A stretch of DNA of 16,277 nt from JAFGTP01 sp964498725 (GCA_964498725.1 CAZCHS010000081.1:1-16277); one strand, 5' to 3'; shown: positions 4,960-13,245, numbered from the stretch's first letter. Notes: generated from the letters alone by a model not told the origin. Program-made: numbers and translations.

Positions 4960-7452
4960 ATGAGAAAACAAATTTTACTGCTTCTTTTGAGTTGCTCACT
5001 GTTGATGGGAGCCAATTTTGGCCGGATTAGCGGAAGAGTGGTTGAAAGTGAAAGTGGTGACCCGATAATGGGTGCAAATATTATTGTCGAAGGCGCTGAT
5101 CTTGGTGCGGCTTCTGATCAGGAAGGCAATTACCTGATTGCACAGATTCCACCGGGAAAATATAATATCAGATGTCAGTATATCGGTTATACACCGGTGG
5201 TGGTGGAAGATATTACCGTGACATCCAATCGTATTGCCTTTGTGAATTTTGAATTATCACCGAAAACCCTGGACATGGAAGAGGTGGTGGTGACCGCCCA
5301 AAGGAAAGAGATTGAAAAAGACCTTACAGCAACAACCAGAAGTGTACAAACTGCGGAGATCGAAGAAATGCCGACCACAACCATTACCGATGTCATTCGT
5401 ACACAACCCGGTGTGGTCAGTTCCGGCGGACTGCATTTTCGCGGCGGCCGTTCCGGCGAAGTAGTTTACATGGTGGATGGTGTGCCGATGGTCAATCCGC
5501 TCTCTACGGAGATCAACTCCAGTGAAATGATCAACAAGGGCGCCATTGCGGAAATGCAGATGATCAGTGGTACTTATTCCGCTGAATACGGCAATGCCAT
5601 GAGCGGGGTCATCAATATCACCACCCGGGAAGGCGGCAAGGAATTACACGGCGGCGTGGATGTTAAAAATTCCAAACTGGGAATGGAAGAAAACAGCGCC
5701 GACTATAACCGTTCGGTTATCCGCATGAATCTCAATGGTCCGTTATTCACACCGAAAACAACTTTTTTTATGTCCGGAAATTTTGATGACCGGGACAATT
5801 ATCTGCCCTGGGGATACCGGACCGAAGGTAATGTTTTCTTTAAACTGACGGACAGGCATATTAATAATCTGAAACTGTCCCTCACAGCCAATCTCTCCAA
5901 TGGCATTCACAAAAATTACAGCCACACCTGGAAATACATTCCCGATCAATACTGGTACGAGCCCCGCTCCAATACGCAGATGCTGAGTTTCGGCATGACC
6001 CACACGCTTTCCGAAAAAATGTATTATACCTTGTCCATGTTCCATACACAATACCATTATGACAGCGGTGATTTTGACTATAATGATCTAAAACCGGATT
6101 ACCGCCGGGATGAAAATAAGGAATTTTATACTTTAAGTTATGTCTCTTCCTATTCTGAAAATGATCAGAATACGATCGGAATTAAATCCGACTGGGTCTG
6201 GTATGCCAATAATTTTAATGAAATAAAAGCCGGGTTTGTAGCAAAGCGCCATAATATCGACCGTTTTTATGTCAGTTCACCCTATTATGATGATGTCATT
6301 CTGGATGATTACGAAGTGCAACCAACCGAGTTTGGCGCCTATGTTCAGGACAAAGTGAATTTTTCATCCATTATCCTGAGCGCCGGACTGCGCTTTGATA
6401 TGCATGATCCCAATACGGAATACTGGGACAATCCTTATGATACCGAAGATTCCACCAAAAGTGTGGTTGAGTCCGATGTTCATACACAGGTCAGCCCGCG
6501 ACTGGGGATCAGTTACCCGGTTACTGACAGAACTGTTTTCCACTTTGGTTACGGGCACTATTTTCAGCGTCCCGACTATCAGTATATTTACAAAGCACTA
6601 ACTAACCGCAGTTCCAATGAACTCAATGATGTCAATAAAGATGGCACTATTGATTATCGCGATAATGTATTGATGAATCTGAAATCCGGTAACGGCCGCT
6701 TTGGTAATCCTGACCTGAAACCGGAAAAGACAATTGCCTACGAATTTGGTGTCAGCCAGCAATTGTTTCAAGATTACATTCTGGACATCACGGTCTATAG
6801 TAAACAGATCACTAATCTGCTGGGCGCGAGAACCTATTTCGCGCTGGACCAGCCCAATTACTGGGAAACCTTTTCACTGCATATTAATGAAGATTTTGCC
6901 TACAATAATGGCTTTGAAATTCAATTCCGCAAACGCCGGGGTAAAAACTGGACCGGTGAAGCCAATTACACCTATGCGGTGGCAGAAGGCAGTAGTTCAG
7001 GTCCCCTGGAAAGAGTTGGCAGTGAACTGGAAAACCGGCAGACCCTGAAATTTTTCCCATTGAATTTTGACCAGCGCCATACTTTGAATGGGCGACTGAC
7101 ATACAGCTTAGGAAAATTCAAAGGAACACTTTTGGGACAATGGGGCAGCGGCCTGCCATACACTAAAGAGATGCGTGGCGCCACTGATCCGTATGAACTC
7201 AATAATGGCCGGATCGATCCCAATTGGTATCTTGACCTGAAACTGAATTATAATCTGACTGTGGGTAATGTAAAAATTACTCCTTACCTGGAAGTTTATA
7301 ATCTGGCAGACCATAGAAATGTGCTCTGGGTTTACGCCAGAACCGGTGAGCCGGATTATTCCAACAGCGGACGAACCGAAGAATATGACGACAATCCGCT
7401 GAATTATGGTCGACCCAGAATTATTTATCTTGGTGTCAATATTGGATTTTAG
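4960..7452 (+). CDS. TonB-dependent outer-membrane receptor
   Basis: An 830-residue outer-membrane receptor. Order of parts: signal peptide (MRKQILLLLLSCSLLMG, cut near residue 18); carboxypeptidase-regulatory-like beta-sandwich (about 20-100, with GRVVESESGDPIMGANI); a VVVTAQR stretch that fits a TonB box region (about 108-114); plug domain (about 125-230, with the RGGRSGEVVYMVDGVP and YSAEYGNAMSGVINI blocks); then a long beta-barrel rich in aromatic alternation, ending in the aromatic GVNIGF. This is close to full length for CarboxypepD_reg-type receptors. It imports or helps handle large ligands using TonB energy. A strong AGGAGG lies 4 nt before the ATG. The next gene starts 21 bp after its stop, so the two are one transcription unit. 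No SusD-like partner is present. Ligand unknown; from context a peptide or polyamide is plausible. Confidence 0.93.
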   Translation: MRKQILLLLLSCSLLMGANFGRISGRVVESESGDPIMGANIIVEGADLGAASDQEGNYLIAQIPPGKYNIRCQYIGYTPVVVEDITVTSNRIAFVNFELSPKTLDMEEVVVTAQRKEIEKDLTATTRSVQTAEIEEMPTTTITDVIRTQPGVVSSGGLHFRGGRSGEVVYMVDGVPMVNPLSTEINSSEMINKGAIAEMQMISGTYSAEYGNAMSGVINITTREGGKELHGGVDVKNSKLGMEENSADYNRSVIRMNLNGPLFTPKTTFFMSGNFDDRDNYLPWGYRTEGNVFFKLTDRHINNLKLSLTANLSNGIHKNYSHTWKYIPDQYWYEPRSNTQMLSFGMTHTLSEKMYYTLSMFHTQYHYDSGDFDYNDLKPDYRRDENKEFYTLSYVSSYSENDQNTIGIKSDWVWYANNFNEIKAGFVAKRHNIDRFYVSSPYYDDVILDDYEVQPTEFGAYVQDKVNFSSIILSAGLRFDMHDPNTEYWDNPYDTEDSTKSVVESDVHTQVSPRLGISYPVTDRTVFHFGYGHYFQRPDYQYIYKALTNRSSNELNDVNKDGTIDYRDNVLMNLKSGNGRFGNPDLKPEKTIAYEFGVSQQLFQDYILDITVYSKQITNLLGARTYFALDQPNYWETFSLHINEDFAYNNGFEIQFRKRRGKNWTGEANYTYAVAEGSSSGPLERVGSELENRQTLKFFPLNFDQRHTLNGRLTYSLGKFKGTLLGQWGSGLPYTKEMRGATDPYELNNGRIDPNWYLDLKLNYNLTVGNVKITPYLEVYNLADHRNVLWVYARTGEPDYSNSGRTEEYDDNPLNYGRPRIIYLGVNIGF

Positions 7453-7473
7453 TGAAAACCCAAAGGAGTAACA

Positions 7474-9408
7474 ATGAGAACGAATAAGAAAGTTTTATAT
7501 TTAATGTTGATTGTAATGATCGCTGTTTTCCAGATGGCGCAGGCCGGATTGTCAGACCGCGCGTTTGCCACACACAATGTGGGGAAACTGGGATTTTTTA
7601 CAACCAATATCGGACAATTTTATCCCTATGGCGGGCAGGTGGAAAAAACCCTGGAATACCCGATCAATTCCGGTCAAATATGTATGTACCGGCAATGCTT
7701 AATGATCGGCGCCAGGATGCCCAATGGTGATTACAATGTCATTTCCGCAGCCGATGGACGGTTTGAAGAATTTGATGCGATTGGCGGGTATGATGCCGGT
7801 AATGCGGAAATCGCCATGAGTGACAAGCCGCATACCTGGCCGGACTGGGGCTGGCCTGTGCAGGATGAAGATGGTAATCCCATCATTCTCAGCCAACAGG
7901 AGAGTTTCTGCGTCTACAGTGATTCCACCAACTGGCGTTATGCCAAAAACGGTGAAGAAGATATGCTGATGAACATGCGGGTCTATCAAACCATTTACAG
8001 TTGGGGCGTTCCCGGTGCGGACCGCTTTGTGATTTTGCGTTTTGATGTGGAAAACCAGAGTAATAGTGACTGGGAAGATGTTTATTTTAACTTTTATTCC
8101 GATCTGGATGTCGGCGGTATCAGTTCCGGTGATGAATGGGCTGATGACTGTGTAGATTTTGACAAAGACAGGGAACTGGTACGCTTTTATGATTCCGACA
8201 ACTATAGTGATGAATGGCTGAAAGAAAATCCCTTTCAGCCGGGAATTACATTTTTGAAAACACCCAATGACAAAGGAATCACAGATTTTCACTGGGTTGA
8301 TGTGACTATCGATGAAGTGGCTGTAAACAGCACCTTTTGGGATTCATTGAGTTATGCGTTGATGGCGTCTGATACGAATTATTTTTACGACCATCCGGAC
8401 TTGAGAGTCAGTGATTATTTTCATCTGGGTGACAATCCCATTAATGGCACGCACTATGATGATCCGGAAACCAGTCGAATAACCGATGAAGATGGTAATT
8501 TGATCGGCGGCCCCATGGTAGGCTGGATCATGAATGGACCGGTGGACATTGCCGCCGGCGAAACCAAAGAATATTGGGTTGGTATCGGCGTTGGCGATAC
8601 TGAGGAAGATCTCTACGGTGTGATTGACAACTTGCGTGAATATTTTGCCAATTATGAAGCCACCGGTGATTTTGGTATCAAAGTCATGCCAACACCGGAA
8701 CTAACAGCTGCTGCCGGCGACCAGAAAGTTGATCTCTACTGGAGCAATGATCTGGATATCAATTATGAAAATCCCGCCAAAAATAATGAGAACGACCTGG
8801 AAGGATACAGGCTTTACAAAACCACTGACCCGAGCCTGAAAGAATGGGAACTGCTGGAAACCTTTCCATTGATTTATGATTCTTCATCATCTTTTGATGA
8901 ACAGGCTTACCACTATGAAGATACTGATGGCGTTTACAATGGATTTACCACTTATTATAATCTCTGTGCCTATCGAACTTCGATTACCGGTGATTTAGAA
9001 GAATCATTGATTCTGTCCAATATCGAAAATATTGAAAACCAGGCCAATGCTGCCGGAGTACAGCCGGTCAGTGAGGTTGCTGATGATAAACAGGATATGG
9101 ACGCTATTAAAGCAGTACCGAATCCCTACATTGTCTCGGCGCAATGGGACAGAAACAGGTTGGGCAATACAGTCTTTGGAGAACCGATTCGTAACATGGC
9201 CTTTACCAATCTGCCATCCCCCTGTACGATCAAGATCTACACAGTGGATGGGGATTTGGTAAATACCCTGGAGCATGATGGCGTCAACGGACGCTACGAG
9301 TGGAACCTGCTGACCAGCGAACGGCGGCCGGTGGTGTCAGGCATCTACTTTTTCCATGTAGAATCTAAGGTTGGCGAAAAAATCGGCCGGTTTGCCATAA
9401 TCCGATAG
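7474..9408 (+). CDS. Secreted protein with Fn3-like and FlgD-like sorting domain
   Basis: A 644-residue exported protein of unknown function. The signal peptide is MRTNKKVLYLMLIVMIAVFQMAQA (cut before GLSD). Residues about 30-400 are a conserved-looking, aspartate- and aromatic-rich region that I cannot assign to a known enzyme; no catalytic motif is evident. A fibronectin-type-III-like segment begins near 405 (PTPELTAAAGDQKVDLYW) and runs to about 510. The C-terminus has VPNPYIVSAQW (548-558) followed by the FlgD-like Ig fold (about 575-644, with IKIYTVDGDLVNTLEHDG and SGIYFFHVES), the type A signal for type IX secretion. SD is AAAGGAG. It lies between the TonB receptor and the PorV-like gene, so it is probably displayed on or released at the cell surface and works with the receptor. 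Similar TonB/sorting-protein/PorV triads recur, to my knowledge, in Marinimicrobia-like genomes. Confidence 0.85.
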   Translation: MRTNKKVLYLMLIVMIAVFQMAQAGLSDRAFATHNVGKLGFFTTNIGQFYPYGGQVEKTLEYPINSGQICMYRQCLMIGARMPNGDYNVISAADGRFEEFDAIGGYDAGNAEIAMSDKPHTWPDWGWPVQDEDGNPIILSQQESFCVYSDSTNWRYAKNGEEDMLMNMRVYQTIYSWGVPGADRFVILRFDVENQSNSDWEDVYFNFYSDLDVGGISSGDEWADDCVDFDKDRELVRFYDSDNYSDEWLKENPFQPGITFLKTPNDKGITDFHWVDVTIDEVAVNSTFWDSLSYALMASDTNYFYDHPDLRVSDYFHLGDNPINGTHYDDPETSRITDEDGNLIGGPMVGWIMNGPVDIAAGETKEYWVGIGVGDTEEDLYGVIDNLREYFANYEATGDFGIKVMPTPELTAAAGDQKVDLYWSNDLDINYENPAKNNENDLEGYRLYKTTDPSLKEWELLETFPLIYDSSSSFDEQAYHYEDTDGVYNGFTTYYNLCAYRTSITGDLEESLILSNIENIENQANAAGVQPVSEVADDKQDMDAIKAVPNPYIVSAQWDRNRLGNTVFGEPIRNMAFTNLPSPCTIKIYTVDGDLVNTLEHDGVNGRYEWNLLTSERRPVVSGIYFFHVESKVGEKIGRFAIIR

Positions 9409-9421
9409 AAAGGGGAACATA

Positions 9422-10405
9422 ATGAAATTATTTATAAAGATTATTGGAATATTAGCGATCACCGGCACAATGCTTTTTGCAGACGGCAGCCTGGGACAAT
9501 CAGGCGCGAATTTTCTGCAGATCGGCGCAACGCCACGGGGCGCGGCCCTGGGTGGCGGCATTACAGCCCTGGCGCAGGGCGCGGAAGCCTTATACTGGAA
9601 TCCCGCCGGCGCGGTTGCTATTGAAAAAACAGATGTTTATTTATCCCATACTGATTGGTTTGTGGATACAAAACTGACCTATGGTGGTGCTGTCATAAAA
9701 ATTGGTGACAACAATGCTTTTGGTGTGTCCGCCACTGTTTTTAGTATGGATGACCAGGAAATTACCACGGTTTATGAGCCTGATGGTACCGGCAATTATT
9801 ACAGCTCCGGCGACATTTCCGTGGGCCTGAGTTATGCCCGCCGAATGACTGACAAATTCAGCTTCGGCATTACGGGAAAATATATTCAGGAAACCATATA
9901 CAATGAATCAGCCTCTCAGGTGGCTATGGATGTAGGGTCAGTTTATCAGACCAACTTCCATAATTTGCGAATTGGTATGGCGGTGCGGAATTTCAGTGGA
10001 ACATTGGAATTTGACGGCGACGATATTGATGACCGTATTGAGGAAGAAGAAGCCCGGAATAATGAGGATAATCCGCGGATTGAACGACTGGCGCCGGAAT
10101 TTCGCCTGCCCCAGGTATTTCAGATGGGGGTTGCAGTGGATGTTTTTGATAATACGGACAATCGCGTCACCATGATTGTGGATGTGGATGTGCCCAGTGA
10201 TAATGAAGAGCGTTTGATCATTGGCAGTGAATATTCCTTTCGCAACATGGCCTGGCTGCGGGCATCCTATCAGATGAATTATGACACAGCCGGTTTGAAT
10301 GCCGGTGCCGGAATCAATATTCGCGGCATTCGCCTGGATTATTCATTTTCCAGTCATGAAGTGTTTAGTGATATTCACCGGTTTGGTATTGGATATAATT
10401 TTTAA
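9422..10405 (+). CDS. PorV/PorQ-family outer-membrane protein
   Basis: A 327-residue exported beta-barrel-like protein. The signal peptide (MKLFIKIIGILAITGTMLFA) is followed by the family's N-terminal block SGANFLQIGATPRGAALGGG (27-46) and the AEALYWNPAGA motif (about 53-63). The rest is alternating barrel strands that end in RFGIGYNF with a terminal Phe. PorV of the type IX secretion system is the shuttle that carries cargo from the translocon to the attachment machinery; PorQ is a relative. An acidic loop rich in Asp and Glu (about 199-220) is unusual for a barrel loop and may be exposed. It starts 13 bp after the sorting-domain gene (SD GAAAGGGGA), so it is in the same operon and may be that protein's dedicated partner. 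Which member of the PorV/PorQ/UPF0164 group it belongs to cannot be settled here. Confidence 0.83.
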   Translation: MKLFIKIIGILAITGTMLFADGSLGQSGANFLQIGATPRGAALGGGITALAQGAEALYWNPAGAVAIEKTDVYLSHTDWFVDTKLTYGGAVIKIGDNNAFGVSATVFSMDDQEITTVYEPDGTGNYYSSGDISVGLSYARRMTDKFSFGITGKYIQETIYNESASQVAMDVGSVYQTNFHNLRIGMAVRNFSGTLEFDGDDIDDRIEEEEARNNEDNPRIERLAPEFRLPQVFQMGVAVDVFDNTDNRVTMIVDVDVPSDNEERLIIGSEYSFRNMAWLRASYQMNYDTAGLNAGAGINIRGIRLDYSFSSHEVFSDIHRFGIGYNF

Positions 10406-10470
10406 GTGATAAACTTTCGTCCCTCAAATAACTCTCGTCCTCTGAATTTAATACGGGAGGAGGGTATAAT

Positions 10471-10730
10471 TAACGTTGGTAGTATCAAAAGTTTTATGAA
10501 AAAATGAATGAAATATGCTCTTTTATATTAATTTCACAACCCCCTTGTTCCCCCTTTTCAAAGGGGGACACGACAGGACAACTGGTTGTTTACTAATAGT
10601 TTCGAGGTTACGACTAAAATCAAACAAGTTCTCCCTTTGAAAGGTTATCAATCCGGCTCTGACGGGGAGATGAAAAAGAGTTTGAAACTAATGTTCAGAG
10701 CAAAAAGTTTTGACACTACCTTAACGTTAC
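10471..10730. repeat. MITE-like segment with terminal inverted repeats
   Basis: The left end (10471-10495) begins TAACGTTGGTAGT and continues TCAAAAGTTTT. The reverse complement of the right end (10702-10730) reads TAACGTTAAGGTAGT, then TCAAAACTTTT. Allowing a 2-base insertion, all but two of about 24 positions match. The 260-bp segment codes for no transposase and carries the hairpin at 10549-10568 near its middle. No clear target-site duplication is visible. A non-autonomous mobile element is the best reading; a very long-range mRNA stem is the alternative. Confidence 0.4.
10549..10568. repeat. C-run/G-run hairpin
   Basis: TCCCCCTTT (10549-10557) pairs perfectly with AAAGGGGGA (10560-10568) around TC. 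It is preceded by a partial copy CCCCCTTGTT. This is the CCCCC..TTTCAAAGGGGG motif I recognise as a widespread dispersed repeat in environmental genomes. No T-run follows, so it is probably a repeat rather than a terminator. Confidence 0.5.
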
Positions 10731-10744
10731 AGGGGGTGAGAAAA

Positions 10745-10810
10745 ATGAAAAGCAGAGGAAAGCAAATTTATAACAGGAGGAAATTATGCGAAAATTGTTA
10801 CTATGCTTAG
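10745..10810 (+). CDS. Possible 21-residue leader ORF (uncertain)
   Basis: An ATG at 10745 follows AGGGGG (10731-10736) at workable spacing and encodes MKSRGKQIYNRRKLCENCYYA. It contains the SD (AGGAGG) of the propeller gene and ends 22 bases inside it in another frame. It could couple translation to the propeller gene, but a 21-codon frame arises easily by chance and there is no stalling motif. Confidence 0.15.
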   Translation: MKSRGKQIYNRRKLCENCYYA

Positions 10811-13074
10811 TTATGTTGTCAATGGTTGTTATGCTTTCGGCACAATCATTTACAACTTACACCAGCGAAAACAGTGATTTACCGGTCAATATGGTGTATT
10901 GTATTGATTTTGATAATGACGGCAACATCTGGTTTGGCGGGCAAAAAGACCCGGCCACCGGCATTGCCAATGTATCCATGCTGTCCGGTGATCTTTCCAC
11001 ATGGACAATTTACGAACAGAGCGACCTGGGACTGGATAATATGGAAGACCGTGTCTTTTACATTGCTGTGGATGATCAGAATACCAAATGGTTTTGTACC
11101 CATTATGGTGTTAGCGGATTAAAAACTGACGGAACTTCTTTTGAAGTGGACTTTACAGTGGATGATTACACAAGGAGCGTCGAGACCGATTCCAAAGGTA
11201 ATGTTTACCTCAGTAACAGAACCGACGAAGGTATTTGGGTAACGGAAGACCATGGTGAAAATTGGGAAATGTGGACAGCTGCGGATATCGGATTAAGTGA
11301 AGGCCGTCCGGAAATTTATGACCTGCGCGAAGACAGTCAGGGAAGATTGTGGATTTGTACCTGGTACGGGATCGTCTATCGTGATACTGACGGCACCTGG
11401 CATGAAATCGAAGACCTGGCCGGATATTACACTTATGCCATGACCATGGACAAGAATGATGTCGCCTGGACCCCGGACGCCTCAACCAATGATCTTTATA
11501 AAATCGCATCCGATGGCAGCACAACGAAACTGGATTCCACGGATATAGCACCGTTACGGGCGGACATCTATGATCTGGAAGCTGATAAAAATGGTAATAT
11601 CTGGTGTGCCACCAATGGCGAAGGCCTGGTGCAAATTCTCCCGGACGGAAGTTTTAATCAATACACTTTGGCGAATACCGACGGTGGCATTCTCCAGGAC
11701 ACTTTGACTCATCTGGAAATTAATGATGATGTGATCTGGGTATCCACAGCCAGTGAAGGAATTGTCCGTATTGACGATATGATTCAGGATGAAGTCGTAG
11801 AAACAGAGTTAGCCTATGAAATTTATAATACAGAAAATAGTGACCTGCCGGTGAATATGGTCTATTGTATTGACTTTGACAATGATGACAATATATGGTT
11901 TGGCGGGCAAAAAGACCCGGGCACCGGCATTGCCAATGTATCCATGCTTACAAGTGATCTGAGTATATGGAATATTTACGAACAGAGCGACCTTGGATTG
12001 GATAATATGGAAGACCGCGTCTTTTACATTGCTGTGGATGATCAGAATACCAAATGGTTTTGTACCCATTATGGTGTTAGCGGATTAAAAACTGACGGAA
12101 CTTCTTTTGAAGTGGACTTTACAGTGGATGATTACACAAGGAGCGTCGAGACCGATTCCAAAGGTAATGTTTACCTCAGTAACAGAACCGACGAAGGTAT
12201 TTGGGTAACGGAAGACCATGGTGAAAATTGGGAAATGTGGACAGCTGCGGATATCGGATTAAGTGAAGGCCGTCCGGAAATTTATGACCTGCGCGAAGAC
12301 AGTCAGGGAAGATTGTGGATTTGTACCTGGTACGGGATCGTCTATCGTGATACTGACGGCACCTGGCATGAAATCGAAGACCTGGCCGGATATTACACTT
12401 ATGCCATGACCATGGACAAGAATGATGTCGCCTGGACCCCGGACGCCTCAACCAATGATCTTTATAAAATCGCATCCGATGGCAGCACAACGAAACTGGA
12501 TTCCACGGATATAGCACCGTTACGGGCGGACATCTATGATCTGGAAGCTGATAAAAATGGTAATATCTGGTGTGCCACCAATGGCGAAGGGCTTCTACAA
12601 ATTTTACCTGATGGCAGTTTTAATCAGTATACAGTAGCAACTACTGATGGCGGTATTCCTCAGGATACACTGACTCATCTGGAAATCAATGATGATGAAA
12701 TGTGGGTATCCACTGTCAGTGAAGGATTGGTTCGAATTACCGGTTTTGCAGCGCCTACTGCTATTGATGATGAAGAGAGTGACGTTTTTACGCCACAGAC
12801 CTTTGTCCTGCATCAGAATTATCCCAATCCCTTTAATCCGGAAACCAATATTCGTTTTGATGTCGCTAAAAGCGCTAAAGTGCAATTGAATATTTACAAT
12901 TTGAGAGGCGAACTGGTCAAACAATTGACCAACAGAAATTATCAGCCCGGCACTTACAGACTACTTTGGGACGGCACGAATAATGCCGGCAACCAAGTGG
13001 TCAGTGGTATTTATTTTTACCAATTAAGAACCGGCTCTGAAACGCAGACACGTAAAATGATGTTTGTACAATAG
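10786..13074 (+). CDS. Secreted double beta-propeller with type IX sorting domain
   Basis: A 762-residue exported protein. The signal peptide is MRKLLLCLVMLSMVVMLSA. Two propellers follow (about 22-335 and 342-657), each with seven blades of the two-component-regulator-propeller type, recognised by D-x-x-G-x-I/L/V-W/Y-F/V/I repeats such as DNDGNIWFGG, DSKGNVYLS, DSQGRLWICT and DKNGNIWCAT. The second propeller is a copy of the first displaced by 322 codons. The C-terminus (about 668-762) is a classic type A sorting domain: NYPNPFNP at 678-685, then LNIYNLRGELV and SGIYFYQL. There is no kinase or membrane segment, so it is a surface or released binding/sensing protein, not a one-component signalling receptor. 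AGGAGG lies 4 nt before the ATG. A terminator follows at 13086-13159. Ligand unknown. Confidence 0.9.
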   Translation: MRKLLLCLVMLSMVVMLSAQSFTTYTSENSDLPVNMVYCIDFDNDGNIWFGGQKDPATGIANVSMLSGDLSTWTIYEQSDLGLDNMEDRVFYIAVDDQNTKWFCTHYGVSGLKTDGTSFEVDFTVDDYTRSVETDSKGNVYLSNRTDEGIWVTEDHGENWEMWTAADIGLSEGRPEIYDLREDSQGRLWICTWYGIVYRDTDGTWHEIEDLAGYYTYAMTMDKNDVAWTPDASTNDLYKIASDGSTTKLDSTDIAPLRADIYDLEADKNGNIWCATNGEGLVQILPDGSFNQYTLANTDGGILQDTLTHLEINDDVIWVSTASEGIVRIDDMIQDEVVETELAYEIYNTENSDLPVNMVYCIDFDNDDNIWFGGQKDPGTGIANVSMLTSDLSIWNIYEQSDLGLDNMEDRVFYIAVDDQNTKWFCTHYGVSGLKTDGTSFEVDFTVDDYTRSVETDSKGNVYLSNRTDEGIWVTEDHGENWEMWTAADIGLSEGRPEIYDLREDSQGRLWICTWYGIVYRDTDGTWHEIEDLAGYYTYAMTMDKNDVAWTPDASTNDLYKIASDGSTTKLDSTDIAPLRADIYDLEADKNGNIWCATNGEGLLQILPDGSFNQYTVATTDGGIPQDTLTHLEINDDEMWVSTVSEGLVRITGFAAPTAIDDEESDVFTPQTFVLHQNYPNPFNPETNIRFDVAKSAKVQLNIYNLRGELVKQLTNRNYQPGTYRLLWDGTNNAGNQVVSGIYFYQLRTGSETQTRKMMFVQ
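10861..12726 (+). repeat. Tandem internal duplication, period 966 bp
   Basis: Copy 1 (10861 to about 11760) and copy 2 (11827 to about 12726) align at a constant offset of 966 bp (322 codons) with no gap. Bases 11053-11624 and 12019-12590 (572 bp) read identically by eye. Outside this core the copies differ often: 13 mismatches in the first 60 aligned bases, and clear divergence again straight after the core (GGCCTGGTG versus GGGCTTCTA). Many outer differences are synonymous. Confidence 0.9.
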
Positions 13075-13085
13075 TATGGATCGAT

Positions 13086-13159
13086 AAGACCTCCAGGGTT
13101 TTTCCTGTTTCGCCAGTTGGCTTAGGCAGGATAAGCAAAAATCTTCGAGGTCTTTTTTT
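13086..13159 (+). terminator. Intrinsic terminator with a repeat inside its stem-loop
   Basis: AAGACCTC (13086-13093) pairs with GAGGTCTT (13147-13154), and seven Ts run from 13153 to 13159. It begins 12 bases after the propeller stop. The arms continue inward as an imperfect stem (GGTTTTTCC..TG against CA..GCAAAAATC). The loop holds CGCCAGTTGGCTTAGGC, in the style of a dispersed palindromic repeat, which makes the terminator loop far larger than usual. Confidence 0.75.
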
Positions 13160-13202
13160 AGTTTGAGTTAACCTCATTTTTTTTAATCAATTGAATTTGG
13201 GA

Positions 13203-13220
13203 AGTAGGCTGAAGCCTACT
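13203..13220. repeat. Perfect hairpin AGTAGGCT-GA-AGCCTACT
   Basis: An 8-bp perfect stem (13203-13210 with 13213-13220) separated by GA. It lies between the propeller terminator and the NhaC gene. No T-run follows. It is probably a small palindromic intergenic repeat. Confidence 0.55.
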
Positions 13221-13245
13221 GGAAGTTAAATGATTTGTTATTACC

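Larger units (their letters stand above)
10406..10785. other. Gene-free interval between PorV-like and propeller genes
   Basis: No credible gene of normal size lies here. An open frame of 74 codons (10586-10810) has no family features and runs into the next gene. The interval contains TATAAT at 10465-10470 without a good -35, a pair of long imperfect inverted repeats (10471-10495 and 10702-10730), a strong C-run/G-run hairpin (10549-10568), a CCTTTGAAAGG palindrome (near 10633-10643) and a possible 21-codon leader ORF. Confidence 0.6.

Noticed and set aside
7699..8292. 197-codon minus-strand open frame inside the 644-residue protein gene
   Set aside because: Long, but fully antisense to a well-supported gene with signal peptide and sorting domain. 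No recognisable domain and no RBS logic; a shadow of biased codon use.
10586..10810. 74-codon plus-strand frame before the propeller gene
   Set aside because: Overlaps the putative mobile element and the start of a confident gene; composition is not protein-like and no upstream SD fits its start.
11210..12517. Two identical 113-codon minus-strand frames (11210-11551 and 12176-12517)
   Set aside because: They are identical only because the underlying propeller gene is duplicated; they are antisense shadows. They did help confirm the identical core.
10860..12730. Direct repeats as a possible CRISPR array
   Set aside because: Only two very long in-frame copies without short repeat-spacer structure; they encode beta-propeller blades.
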